DNA from: Daphnia pulex
Taxonomy: Eukaryota; Arthropoda; Branchiopoda; Diplostraca; Daphniidae
NCBI RefSeq assembly: GCF_021134715.1
Contig: NC_060018.1
Coordinates: 8,263,501 to 8,327,500 of the forward strand
Direction of reading: 5' to 3'
DNA: 64,000 nucleotides
Position 1 is the stretch's first letter. Each line of letters begins with the position of its first letter. The notes under the pieces were generated by a model. It was given only the letters and a program-made list of their open reading frames with translations. It did no database searches and was not told the DNA's origin. The position numbers were made by a program, and so were the translations under genes. Shown here in pieces: positions 10,610 to 20,559 of this stretch.

Positions 10610-10691
10610 GCAGTTGTGGCCGAGTGGTTAAGGCGATAGACTTGAAATCTATTCCTCTCTGAGGGCGTAGGTTCGAACCCTACCAACTGCG
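10610..10691 (+). tRNA. tRNA-Ser(TGA), unit 1
   Basis: 82 nt. Acceptor GCAGTTG/CAACTGC, loop CTTGAAA (anticodon TGA), long variable arm CCTCTCTGAGG, T-loop TTCGAAC. All stems pair. Confidence 0.95.
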
Positions 10692-11102
10692 GTGAATTGC
10701 CATTTGTTTCACATGCTAGTATTTTCTAGTGGAACAACTCATTTTTAATCGTTTACTAATATCTCAAATTTACGCATGATTACAAATATGATCTGTGCAG
10801 TCATGGGTATCCTAGGTCCCAGGATCTATCTCGGAGCCATAGACCATGACCTGTCAGTTGGGGTTTCCAGAAACGTGTCCATTTTTCAGAGGCCAGTGCC
10901 GAAATGCATTATGGCGGTCTTTGAGTGTAGTTTACAAACACAAAATGTAGTCAGAGACAAATTATAGGATGAAAGAATGTGAACTCATTTTGTTTACGAA
11001 GAATAGAAAAACGTCCGTACTTCCGTCCGTAAAAGATCTATAAGCAATCGTAAAATTTAAAAATGAACTCGAACGGAAAACTATTGCAATATCAATTATT
11101 AA

Positions 11103-11175
11103 GCCCGGTTAGCTCAGACGGTAGAGCGCGGGACTTTTTATCCTGAGGTCAAGGGTTCAAGTCCCTTATCGGGCG
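11103..11175 (+). tRNA. tRNA-Lys(TTT), unit 1, with T at position 37
   Basis: 73 nt. Acceptor GCCCGGT/ATCGGGC; anticodon stem CGGGA/TCCTG. The loop reads CTTTTTA, so position 37 is T. Position 37 is a purine in essentially all tRNAs and is t6A in tRNA-Lys. A TTTT stop follows at about +10. Confidence 0.88.
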
Positions 11176-11543
11176 GCTAGTCTTTTGATTTTAGTTAGTA
11201 TTTTTGGTTTTCCACCATTTATTATCAAGTTAATATCGTTTGAAATCATTCACAATTATGGGCAGAATTCATAGATGTTCATAGACGACAACACGAGTTC
11301 TCATGGTGTTTCTTTATGTTAATTCCTACGATGTAGAGAAAGTGCGAACCAAAAGGAAGTACATTCGGATATAGGTCGTGGAACATACACAAATAATGAA
11401 ATGAGATAGTGAGAAAGAGTATCCCTCATGTGAGAGTAGAAAGCCTTGATATTTGATACAACTAATTGCAATAGTAAATGTATGTCCAGTTATAGAACTC
11501 GAAAGCTGTAAATAGAGTTTGTAGTTAAGATTATTCAAAAAAA

Positions 11544-11586
11544 ATGGTTTTCAAGATTGAGACGATGTCCACAGACGGTAATCGCT
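11544..11586 (+). repeat. 42-nt motif shared with position 62.8 kb
   Basis: ATGGTTTTCAAGATTGAGAC and the following bases to AATCGC recur in units 2, 3 and 4 (from about 14014, 16484, 18948). With about three changes they recur outside the array at 62798-62839. Function unknown. Confidence 0.7.
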
Positions 11587-11672
11587 GTATGTTTATATAA
11601 CATGGGACGTTTGGCTATCTTCTTGGAAAAAGCTTTGCGTCATTCCTCGGATAGGAGATTCAACCTAATTCA

Positions 11673-11745
11673 GCCTTTGTGGCCTAATGGATAAGGCACC
11701 GGCCTCCTAAGCCGGGGATTGCGAGTTCGAGTCTCGCCAGAGGTA
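11673..11745 (+). tRNA. tRNA-Arg(CCT), unit 1
   Basis: 73 nt. GCCTTTG/CAGAGGT acceptor, loop CTCCTAA (anticodon CCT), stem CCGGC/GCCGG, T-loop TTCGAGT. Confidence 0.95.
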
Positions 11746-11937
11746 GCGAGCAACCGAAACTATATTTATCGAAAATCGTCGTTAAATTGGCAATTACTTG
11801 TCTTTTGTTTTACTGTTTTCAAGCAAAAATTTTCATTGGTCCAAGTGTTGGGAAATCGCTGAAATGGCATGCTTAAACTTGGAAACCTTTGCCAGTGACA
11901 ATTACTTGGCAGCGGAACTTATTCTGCTGTTTTACAG

Positions 11938-12159
11938 GTGAACTCTGACTCTCTCATCCTTCTCTGCCGTCTTCACTGGTTCCTGGAGCAACAACGCGCT
12001 GAATTCAAGACGCTGGTCATGATGGTAAGGTGCATTCTCGGCAACGTGTACTTGTTGTCTCTCATCTACTTTTAGAAACTATCTAAACCTGGCCTACGAT
12101 CACAGACCTCGACTTCGATGGACCTGACTGTTCTTACCACTCGTACGGACCATTGTTGA
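11938..12159 (+). other. Two-exon coding fragment inside tRNA unit 1
   Basis: After the acceptor TTTTACAG, 87 nt stay open (VNSDSLILLCRLHWFLEQQR, then AEFKTLVMM) to a GTAAGG donor at 12025. A 51-nt intron ends TTTTAG at 12075. The second exon continues in the same phase (KLSKPGLRSQTSTSMDLTVL...) to a TGA at 12157-12159. Matching phases and good splice sites suggest a captured gene fragment. The sequence just upstream is also open in another frame (MACLNLETFASDNYLAAELI). I do not recognise the protein. It is carried along in every full unit. Confidence 0.4.
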
Positions 12160-12380
12160 GAGCATGCCTTATCCAGGGTCACCCCGTTGCTTAGTTTGTC
12201 TTGTCTTGTCCAGGGCCATCACATATGCTAAAGACCTAAAGACCTTTCGTTCTTCTCTCTCTGTGTACTCCCCTACTGATTTTAAACTTGGATGTTCTTC
12301 CAAAAAATGACTAGAAATAACTTCTGGCGTCACTTGATCAAATGTTGTGTAGTTACATTTACCAATAAAATGCTACAAAA

Positions 12381-12462
12381 CGCAGATAGTAGGATTCGAA
12401 CCTACGCTCCAAGATGGAAACAGATTTCGAGTCAGTCGCCTTAACCACTCGGCCATATCTGC
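12381..12462 (-). tRNA. tRNA-Ser(CGA), unit 2, mismatched anticodon stem
   Basis: As in unit 1 but the 3' anticodon stem is TCTGT, giving a T-T mismatch at pair 29-41. The anticodon is still CGA and the Pol III stop is kept. Confidence 0.88.
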
Positions 12463-12539
12463 ATTAAAAGTTTTAGCAAAATATTTCGAATGTATCAGTA
12501 CCTTTTTAGAGTGGAAAATATTTAATGGAAGAATTATAG

Positions 12540-12613
12540 TGGCCCGTAAGAGGATCGAACTCATGACCTCCGCGTTATTAGCACGGCGCTCTAACCAACT
12601 GAGCTAACAGGCA
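12540..12613 (-). tRNA. tRNA-Ile(AAT), unit 2, mismatch at pair 1-72
   Basis: As in unit 1 but position 1 is T instead of G, so pair 1-72 (T-C) is lost. 5'-end processing and charging could suffer. Confidence 0.88.
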
Positions 12614-12877
12614 AATAAATTCTTAATATATTAATCAAAGGTTCATTCATCATCAGTTAGGTATACTCTGTGTGTCTTTAGAGAGAATGATTTAAGTTAT
12701 CTACCAAGCAACGCTATATCAGCAGCACATTTCAATCGTCACTGTGAAGGCAATGCAAGCCAGTGATATTCATTGAGTGTTCGAGATATATTTGTAGTTT
12801 TATTGATCTGACATGATTCCCCATGGTTTGTGGTTAACTACTACTCACCATGAACTAATAGTTTCGTCATATGCTAT

Positions 12878-12961
12878 TAATCGTGGCGGGACTCGAACCC
12901 GCAATTTTCGGATAACTACTTTCATAGAAGTCCGACGCCTTATCCATTAGGCCACACGACC
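12878..12961 (-). tRNA. tRNA-Arg(TCT) with 11-nt intron, unit 2
   Basis: Canonical form of the family: T-arm GCGGG-TTCGAGT-CCCGC, anticodon TCT, intron TGAAAGTAGTT after position 37. The acceptor contains two G-T pairs at the end. Confidence 0.92.
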
Positions 12962-13079
12962 TACACTTAAAGAAAGTGCTAGGATTTTGCATCTCTCATT
13001 TAACCTGCTCTTCAGTAAGGTCAAACGGAAATTTTGGTGAACCAATAAATATTATTACTAGATTGTCTGAAAATTCGGG

Positions 13080-13161
13080 GCAGTTGTGGCCGAGTGGTTA
13101 AGGCGATAGACTTGAAATCTATTCCTCTCTGAGGGCGTAGGTTCGAACCCTACCAACTGCG
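13080..13161 (+). tRNA. tRNA-Ser(TGA), unit 2
   Basis: Identical to unit 1; all stems pair, anticodon TGA. Confidence 0.95.
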
Positions 13162-13572
13162 GTGAATTGCCATTTGTTTCACATGCTAGTATTTTCTAGT
13201 GGAACAACTCATTTTCAATCGTTTACTAATATCTCAAATTTACGCATGATTACAAATATGATCTGTGCAGTCATGGGTATCCTAGGTCCCAGGATCTATC
13301 TCGGAGCCATAGACCATGACCTGTCAGTTGGGGTTTCCAGAAACGTGTCCATTTTTCAGAGGCCAGTGCCGAAATGCATTATGGCGGTCTTTGAGTGTAG
13401 TTTACAAACACAAAATGTAGTCAGAGACAAATTATAGGATGAAAGAATGTGAACTCATTTTGTTTACGAAGAATAGAAAAACGTCCGTACTTCCGTCCGT
13501 AAAAGATCTATAAGCAATCGTAAAATTTAAAAATGAACTCGAACGGAAAACTATTGCAATATCAATTATTAA

Positions 13573-13645
13573 GCCCGGTTAGCTCAGACGGTAGAGCGCG
13601 GGACTTTTTATCCTGAGGTCAAGGGTTCAAGTCCCTTATCGGGCG
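13573..13645 (+). tRNA. tRNA-Lys(TTT), unit 2, with T at position 37
   Basis: Same sequence as unit 1, loop CTTTTTA. Confidence 0.88.
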
Positions 13646-14142
13646 GCTAGTCTTTTGATTTTAGTTAGTATTTTTGGTTTTCCACCATTTATTATCAAGT
13701 TAATATCGTTTGAAATCATTCACAATTATGGGCAGAATTCATAGATGTTCATAGACGACAACACGAGTTCTCATGGTGTTTCTTTATGTTAATTCCTACG
13801 ATGTAGAGAAAGTGCGAACCAAAAGGAAGTACATTCGGATATAGGTCGTGGAACATACACAAATAATGAAATGAGATAGTGAGAAAGAGTATCCCTCATG
13901 TGAGAGTAGAAAGCCTTGATATTTGATACAACTAATTGCAATAGTAAATGTATGTCCAGTTATAGAACTCGAAAGCTGTAAATAGAGTTTGTAGTTAAGA
14001 TTATTCAAAAAAAATGGTTTTCAAGATTGAGACGATGTCCACAGACGGTAATCGCTGTATGTTTATATAACATGGGACGTTTGGCTATCTTCTTGGAAAA
14101 AGCTTTGCGTCATTCCTCGGATAGGAGATTCAACCTAATTCA

Positions 14143-14215
14143 GCCTTTGTGGCCTAATGGATAAGGCACCGGCCTCCTAAGCCGGGGATTGCGAGTTCGA
14201 GTCTCGCCAGAGGTA
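14143..14215 (+). tRNA. tRNA-Arg(CCT), unit 2
   Basis: Identical to unit 1; anticodon CCT. Confidence 0.95.
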
Positions 14216-14407
14216 GCGAGCAACCGAAACTATATTTATCGAAAATCGTCGTTAAATTGGCAATTACTTGTCTTTTGTTTTACTGTTTTCAAGCAAAAAT
14301 TTTCATTGGTCCAAGTGTTGGGAAATCGCTGAAATGGCATGCTTAAACTTGGAAACCTTTGCCAGTGACAATTACTTGGCAGCGGAACTTATTCTGCTGT
14401 TTTACAG

Positions 14408-14629
14408 GTGAACTCTGACTCTCTCATCCTTCTCTGCCGTCTTCACTGGTTCCTGGAGCAACAACGCGCTGAATTCAAGACGCTGGTCATGATGGTAAGG
14501 TGCATTCTCGGCAACGTGTACTTGTTGTCTCTCATCTACTTTTAGAAACTATCTAAACCTGGCCTACGATCACAGACCTCGACTTCGATGGACCTGACTG
14601 TTCTTACCACTCGTACGGACCATTGTTGA
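14408..14629 (+). other. Two-exon coding fragment inside tRNA unit 2
   Basis: Same exon pair as at 11938-12159, with splice sites and frame unchanged. Confidence 0.4.
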
Positions 14630-14850
14630 GAGCATGCCTTATCCAGGGTCACCCCGTTGCTTAGTTTGTCTTGTCTTGTCCAGGGCCATCACATATGCTA
14701 AAGACCTAAAGACCTTTCGTTCTTCTCACTCTGTGTACTCCCCTACTGATTTTAAACTTGGATGTTCTTCCAAAAAATGACTAGAAATAACTTCTGGCGT
14801 CACTTGATCAAATGTTGTGTAGTTACATTTACCAATAAAATGCTACAAAA

Positions 14851-14932
14851 CGCAGATAGTAGGATTCGAACCTACGCTCCAAGATGGAAACAGATTTCGA
14901 GTCAGTCGCCTTAACCACTCGGCCATATCTGC
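14851..14932 (-). tRNA. tRNA-Ser(CGA), unit 3, mismatched anticodon stem
   Basis: Same 29-41 T-T mismatch as unit 2. Confidence 0.88.
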
Positions 14933-15009
14933 ATTAAAAGTTTTAGCAAAATATTTCGAATGTATCAGTACCTTTTTAGAGTGGAAAATATTTAATGGAA
15001 GAATTATAG

Positions 15010-15083
15010 TGGCCCGTAAGAGGATCGAACTCATGACCTCCGCGTTATTAGCACGGCGCTCTAACCAACTGAGCTAACAGGCA
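15010..15083 (-). tRNA. tRNA-Ile(AAT), unit 3, mismatch at pair 1-72
   Basis: Same G1-to-T change as unit 2. Confidence 0.88.
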
Positions 15084-15347
15084 AATAAATTCTTAATATA
15101 TTAATCAAAGGTTCATTCATCATCAGTTAGGTATACTCTGTGTGTCTTTAGAGAGAATGATTTAAGTTATCTACCAAGCAACGCTATATCAGCAGCACAT
15201 TTCAATCGTCACTGTGAAGGCAATGCAAGCCAGTGATATTCATTGAGTGTTCGAGATATATTTGTAGTTTTATTGATCTGACATGATTCCCCATGGTTTG
15301 TGGTTAACTACTACTCACCATGAACTAATAGTTTCGTCATATGCTAT

Positions 15348-15431
15348 TAATCGTGGCGGGACTCGAACCCGCAATTTTCGGATAACTACTTTCATAGAAG
15401 TCCGACGCCTTATCCATTAGGCCACACGACC
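15348..15431 (-). tRNA. tRNA-Arg(TCT) with intron, unit 3
   Basis: Identical to the canonical copy in unit 2. Confidence 0.92.
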
Positions 15432-15549
15432 TACACTTAAAGAAAGTGCTAGGATTTTGCATCTCTCATTTAACCTGCTCTTCAGTAAGGTCAAACGGAA
15501 ATTTTGGTGAACCAATAAATATTATTACTAGATTGTCTGAAAATTCGGG

Positions 15550-15631
15550 GCAGTTGTGGCCGAGTGGTTAAGGCGATAGACTTGAAATCTATTCCTCTCT
15601 GAGGGCGTAGGTTCGAACCCTACCAACTGCG
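15550..15631 (+). tRNA. tRNA-Ser(TGA), unit 3
   Basis: Identical to unit 1. Confidence 0.95.
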
Positions 15632-16042
15632 GTGAATTGCCATTTGTTTCACATGCTAGTATTTTCTAGTGGAACAACTCATTTTCAATCGTTTACTAAT
15701 ATCTCAAATTTACGCATGATTACAAATATGATCTGTGCAGTCATGGGTATCCTAGGTCCCAGGATCTATCTCGGAGCCATAGACCATGACCTGTCAGTTG
15801 GGGTTTCCAGAAACGTGTCCATTTTTCAGAGGCCAGTGCCGAAATGCATTATGGCGGTCTTTGAGTGTAGTTTACAAACACAAAATGTAGTCAGAGACAA
15901 ATTATAGGATGAAAGAATGTGAACTCATTTTGTTTACGAAGAATAGAAAAACGTCCGTACTTCCGTCCGTAAAAGATCTATAAGCAATCGTAAAATTTAA
16001 AAATGAACTCGAACGGAAAACTATTGCAATATCAATTATTAA

Positions 16043-16115
16043 GCCCGGTTAGCTCAGACGGTAGAGCGCGGGACTTTTTATCCTGAGGTCAAGGGTTCAA
16101 GTCCCTTATCGGGCG
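16043..16115 (+). tRNA. tRNA-Lys(TTT), unit 3, with T at position 37
   Basis: Same sequence as units 1 and 2. Confidence 0.88.
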
Positions 16116-16612
16116 GCTAGTCTTTTGATTTTAGTTAGTATTTTTGGTTTTCCACCATTTATTATCAAGTTAATATCGTTTGAAATCATTCACAATTATG
16201 GGCAGAATTCATAGATGTTCATAGACGACAACACGAGTTCTCATGGTGTTTCTTTATGTTAATTCCTACGATGTAGAGAAAGTGCGAACCAAAAGGAAGT
16301 ACATTCGGATATAGGTCGTGGAACATACACAAATAATGAAATGAGATAGTGAGAAAGAGTATCCCTCATGTGAGAGTAGAAAGCCTTGATATTTGATACA
16401 ACTAATTGCAATAGTAAATGTATGTCCAGTTCTAGAACTCGAAAGCTGTAAATAGAGTTTGTAGTTAAGATTATTCAAAAAAAATGGTTTTCAAGATTGA
16501 GACGATGTCCACAGACGGTAATCGCTGTATGTTTATATAACATGGGAAGTTTGGCTATCTTCTTGGAAAAAGCTTTGCGTCATTCCTCGGATAGGAGATT
16601 CAACCTAATTCA

Positions 16613-16685
16613 GCCTTTGTGGCCTAATGGATAAGTCACCGGCCTCCTAAGCCGGGGATTGCGAGTTCGAGTCTCGCCAGAGGTA
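16613..16685 (+). tRNA. tRNA-Arg(CCT), unit 3, D-stem change
   Basis: The 3' D-stem reads AGTC instead of AGGC, breaking one D-stem pair. The rest is as in unit 1. Confidence 0.85.
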
Positions 16686-16877
16686 GCGAGCAACCGAAAC
16701 TATATTTATCGAAAATCGTCGTTAAATTGGCAATTACTTGTCTTTTGTTTTACTGTTTTCAAGCAAAAATTTTCATTGGTCCAAGTGTTGGGAAATCGCT
16801 GAAATGGCATGCTTAAACTTGGAAACCTTTGCCAGTGACAATTACTTGGCAGCGGAACTTATTCTGCTGTTTTACAG

Positions 16878-17099
16878 GTGAACTCTGACTCTCTCATCCT
16901 TCTCTGCCGTCTTCACTGGTTCCTGGAGCAACAACGCGCTGAATTCAAGACGCTGGTCATGATGGTAAGGTGCATTCTCGGCAACGTGTACTTGTTGTCT
17001 CTCATCTACTTTTAGAAACTATCTAAACCTGTCCTACGATCACAGACCTCGACTTCGATGGACCTGACTGTTCTTACCACTCGTACGGACCATTGTTGA
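16878..17099 (+). other. Two-exon coding fragment inside tRNA unit 3
   Basis: Same exon pair as in unit 1. One base differs in exon 2 near 17032 (Gly to Val in the inferred frame); splice sites and frame are kept. Confidence 0.4.
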
Positions 17100-17320
17100 G
17101 AGCATGCCTTATCCAGGGTCACCCCGTTGCTTAGTTTGTCTTGTCTTGTCCAGGGCCATCACATATGCTAAAGACCTAAAGACCTTTCGTTCTTCTCTCA
17201 CTGTGTACTCCCCTACTGATTTTAAACTTGGATGTTCTCCCAAAAAATGACTAGAAATAACTTCTGGCGTCACTTGATCAAATGTTGTGTAGTTACATTT
17301 ACCAATAAAATGCTACAAAA

Positions 17321-17402
17321 CGCAGATAGTAGGATTCGAACCTACGCTCCAAGATGGAAACAGATTTCGAGTCAGTCGCCTTAACCACTCGGCCATATCT
17401 GC
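17321..17402 (-). tRNA. tRNA-Ser(CGA), unit 4, mismatched anticodon stem
   Basis: Same 29-41 mismatch as units 2 and 3. Confidence 0.88.
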
Positions 17403-17479
17403 ATTAAAAGTTTTAGCAAAATATTTCGAATGTATCAGTACCTTTTTAGAGTGGAAAATATTTAATGGAAGAATTATAG

Positions 17480-17553
17480 TGGCCCGTAAGAGGATCGAAC
17501 TCATGACCTCCGCGTTATTAGCACGGCGCTCTAACCAACTGAGCTAACAGGCA
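17480..17553 (-). tRNA. tRNA-Ile(AAT), unit 4, mismatch at pair 1-72
   Basis: Same G1-to-T change as units 2 and 3. Confidence 0.88.
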
Positions 17554-17810
17554 AATAAATCATTTAATCAAAGGTTCATTCATCATCAGTTAGGTATACT
17601 CTGTGTGTCTTTAGAGAGAATGATTTAAGTTATCTACCAAGCAACGCTATATCAGCAGCACATTTCAATCGTCACTGTGAAGGCAATGCAAGCCAGTGAT
17701 ATTCATTGAGTGTTCGAGATATATTTGTAGTTTTATTGATCTGACATGATTCCCCATGGTTTGTGGTTAACTACTACTCACCATGAACTAATAGTTTCGT
17801 CATATGCTAT

Positions 17811-17894
17811 TAATCGTGGCGGGACTCGAACCCGCAATTTTCGGATAACTACTTTCATAGAAGTCCGACGCCTTATCCATTAGGCCACACGACC
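17811..17894 (-). tRNA. tRNA-Arg(TCT) with intron, unit 4
   Basis: Canonical copy with intact T-arm and intron. Confidence 0.92.
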
Positions 17895-18012
17895 TACACT
17901 TAAAGAAAGTGCTAGGATTTTGCATCTCTCATTTAACCTGCTCTTCAGTAAGGTCAAACGGAAATTTTGGTGAACCAATAAATATTATTACTAGATTGTC
18001 TGAAAATTCGGG

Positions 18013-18094
18013 GCAGTTGTGGCCGAGTGGTTAAGGCGATAGACTTGAAATCTATTCCTCTCTGAGGGCGTAGGTTCGAACCCTACCAACTGCG
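18013..18094 (+). tRNA. tRNA-Ser(TGA), unit 4
   Basis: Identical to unit 1. Confidence 0.95.
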
Positions 18095-18505
18095 GTGAAT
18101 TGCCATTTGTTTCACATGCTAGTATTTTCTAGTGGAACAACTCATTTTCAATCGTTTACTAATATCTCAAATTTACGCATGATTACAAATATGATCTGTG
18201 CAGTCATGGGTATCCTAGGTCCCGGGATCTATCTCGGAGCCATAGACCATGACCTGTCACTTGGGGTTTCCAGAAACGTGTCTATTTTTCAGAGGCCAGT
18301 GCCGAAATGCATTATGGCGGTCTTTGAGTGTAGTTTACAAACACAAAATGTAGTCAGAGACAAATTATAGGATGAAAGAATGTGAACTCATTTTGTTTAC
18401 GAAGAATAGAAAAACGTCCGTACTTCCGTCCAAAAAAGATCTATAAGCAATCGTAAAATTTAAAAATGAACTCGAACGGAAAACTATTGCACTATCAATT
18501 ATTAA

Positions 18506-18578
18506 GCCTGGTTAGCTCGGACGGTAGAGCGCGGGACTTTTAATCCTGAGGTCAAGGGTTCAAGTCCCTTATCGGGCG
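18506..18578 (+). tRNA. tRNA-Lys(TTT), unit 4, canonical loop
   Basis: The loop reads CTTTTAA, so position 37 is A as in normal tRNA-Lys. Acceptor position 4 is T (wobble with G69). This is the only Lys copy in the window with a conventional anticodon loop. Confidence 0.93.
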
Positions 18579-19076
18579 GCTAGTCTTTTGATTTTAGTTA
18601 GTATTTTTGGTTTTCCACCATTTATTATCAAGTTAATATCGTTTGAAATCATTCACCATTATGGGCAGAATTCATAGATGTTCATAGACGACAACACGAG
18701 TTCTCATGGTGTTTCTTTATGTTAATTCCTACGATGTAGAGAAAGTGCGAACCAAAAGGAAGTACATTCGGATATAGGTCGTGGAACATACACAAATAAT
18801 GAAATGAGATAGTGAGAAAGAGTATCCCTCATTGTGAGAGTAGAAAGCCTTGATATTTGATACAACTAATTGCAATAGTAAATGTATGTCCAGTTATAGA
18901 ACTCGAAAGCTGTAAATAGAGTTTGTAGTTAAGATTATTAAAAAAACATGGTTTTCAAGATTGAGACGATGTCCACAGACGGTAATCGCTGTATGTTTAT
19001 ATAACATGGGACGTTTGGCTATCTTCTAGGAAAAAGCTTTGCGTCATTCCTCGGATAGGAGATTCAACATAACTCA

Positions 19077-19149
19077 GCCTTTGTGGCCTAATGGATAAGG
19101 CACTGGCCTCCTAAGCCGGGGATTGCGAGTTCGAGTCTCGCCAGAAGTA
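19077..19149 (+). tRNA. tRNA-Arg(CCT), unit 4, two stem variants
   Basis: Anticodon stem CTGGC/GCCGG (a T-G wobble) and acceptor end AGAAGT instead of AGAGGT, which weakens the acceptor stem. Confidence 0.85.
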
Positions 19150-19341
19150 GCGAGCAACCGAAACTATAATTATCAAAAATCGTCGTTAAATTGGCAATTA
19201 CTTGTCTTTTGTTTTACTGTTTTCAAGCAAAAATTTTCATTGGTCCAAGTGTTGGGAAATCGATGAAATGGTATGCTTAAACTTGGAAACCTTTGCCAGT
19301 GACAATTACTTGGCAGCGGAACTTATTCTGCTGTTTTACAG

Positions 19342-19563
19342 GTGAACTCTGACTCTCTCATCCTTCTCTGCCGTCTTCACTGGTTCCTGGAGCAACAACG
19401 CGCTGAATTCAAGACGCTGGTCATGATGGTAAGGTGCATTCTCGGCAACGTGTACTTGTTGTCTCTCATCTACTTTTAGAAACTATCTAAACCTGGCCTA
19501 CGATCACAGACCTCGACTTCGATGGACCTGACTGTTCTTACCACTCGTACGGACCATTGTTGA
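19342..19563 (+). other. Two-exon coding fragment inside tRNA unit 4
   Basis: Same exon pair and frame as in unit 1. Confidence 0.4.
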
Positions 19564-19784
19564 GAGCATGCCTTATCCAGGGTCACCCCGTTGCTTAGTT
19601 TGTCTTGTCTTGTCCAGGGCCATCACATATGCTAAAGACCTAAAGACCTTTCGTTCTTCTCTCACTGTGTACTCCCCTACTGATTTTAAACTTGGATGTT
19701 CTCCCAAAAAATGACTAGAAATAACTTCTGGCGTCACTTGATCAAATGTTGTGTAGTTACATTTACCAATAAAATGCCACAAAA

Positions 19785-19866
19785 CGCAGATAGTAGGATT
19801 CGAACCTACGCTCCAAGATGGAAACTGATTTCGAGTCAGTCGCCTTAACCACTCGGCCATATCTGC
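19785..19866 (-). tRNA. tRNA-Ser(CGA), unit 5
   Basis: Canonical anticodon stem ACTGA/TCAGT as in unit 1. Confidence 0.95.
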
Positions 19867-19943
19867 ATTACATGTTTTAGCAAAATATTTCGAATCTATC
19901 AGTACCTTTTTAGAGTGGAAAATATTTAATGGAAGAATTATAG

Positions 19944-20017
19944 TGGCCCGTAAGAGGATCGAACTCATGACCTCCGCGTTATTAGCACGGCGCTCTAACC
20001 AACTGAGCTAACAGGCC
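19944..20017 (-). tRNA. tRNA-Ile(AAT), unit 5
   Basis: Canonical G1-C72 pair as in unit 1. Confidence 0.95.
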
Positions 20018-20281
20018 AATAAATACTCAATATATTAATGAAAGGTTCATTCATCATCAGTTAGGTATACTCTGTGTGTCTTTAGAGAGAATGATTTAAG
20101 TTATCTACCAAGCAACGCTATATCAGCAGCACATTTCAATCGTCACTGTGAAGGCAATGCAAGCCAGTGATATTCATTGAGTGTTCGAGATATATTTGTA
20201 GTTTTATTGATCTGACATGATTCCCCATGGTTTGTGGTTAACTACTACTCATCATGAACTAATAGTTTCGTCATATGCTAT

Positions 20282-20365
20282 TAATCGTGGCGGGACTCGA
20301 ACCCGCAATTTTCAGATAACTACTTTCATAGAAGTCCGACGCCTTATCCATTAGGCCACACGACC
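20282..20365 (-). tRNA. tRNA-Arg(TCT) with intron, unit 5
   Basis: T-arm canonical. One anticodon-stem pair is a G-T wobble (TCTGA in place of TCCGA). Confidence 0.9.
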
Positions 20366-20481
20366 TACACTTAAAGAAAGTGCTAGGATTTTGCATCTCT
20401 CATTTAACCTGCTCTTCAGTAAGGTCAAACGGAAATTTTGGTGAACCAATAAATATTATTACTAGATTGTTGGAAAATTCG

Positions 20482-20559
20482 GTGTGGCCGAGTGGTTAAG
20501 GCGATAGACTTGAAATCTATTCCTCTCTGAGGGCGTAGGTTCGAACCCTACCAACTGCG
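20482..20559 (+). pseudogene. tRNA-Ser(TGA) relic, unit 5, 5' acceptor strand lost
   Basis: The anticodon arm, variable arm and T-arm match the other copies. A short deletion (GGCAGT in the others) removes most of the 5' acceptor strand, so CAACTGC at the 3' end has no partner. Confidence 0.88.

Larger units (their letters stand above)
9711..12180. repeat. tRNA-array unit 1 (2470 bp)
   Basis: First of four full units and one partial unit repeated head to tail. The anchor ACCCCGTTGCTTAGTTTGTC occurs at 9711, 12181, 14651, 17121 and 19585. Each unit carries three minus-strand tRNA genes followed by three plus-strand tRNA genes and a short exon pair. Unit 1 shares its Ser-CGA and Ile sequences with the last unit rather than with units 2-4. 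Confidence 0.95.
12181..14650. repeat. tRNA-array unit 2 (2470 bp)
   Basis: Nearly identical to unit 3. Carries the Ser-CGA and Ile variants seen only in units 2-4. Confidence 0.95.
14651..17120. repeat. tRNA-array unit 3 (2470 bp)
   Basis: Differs from unit 2 at only a few positions (for example 14726, 16432, 16547, 16636). Confidence 0.95.
17121..19584. repeat. tRNA-array unit 4 (2464 bp)
   Basis: Left third resembles units 2-3. The right two thirds carry private changes (short indels near 17560 and 18830). Confidence 0.95.

Noticed and set aside
13162-13437. 91-codon plus-strand frame repeated in each tRNA unit (SGTTHFQSFTNISNLRM...)
   Set aside because: It begins right after tRNA-Ser(TGA) and is conserved only because the units are recent copies; no domain, and edge units carry changes without sign of selection.
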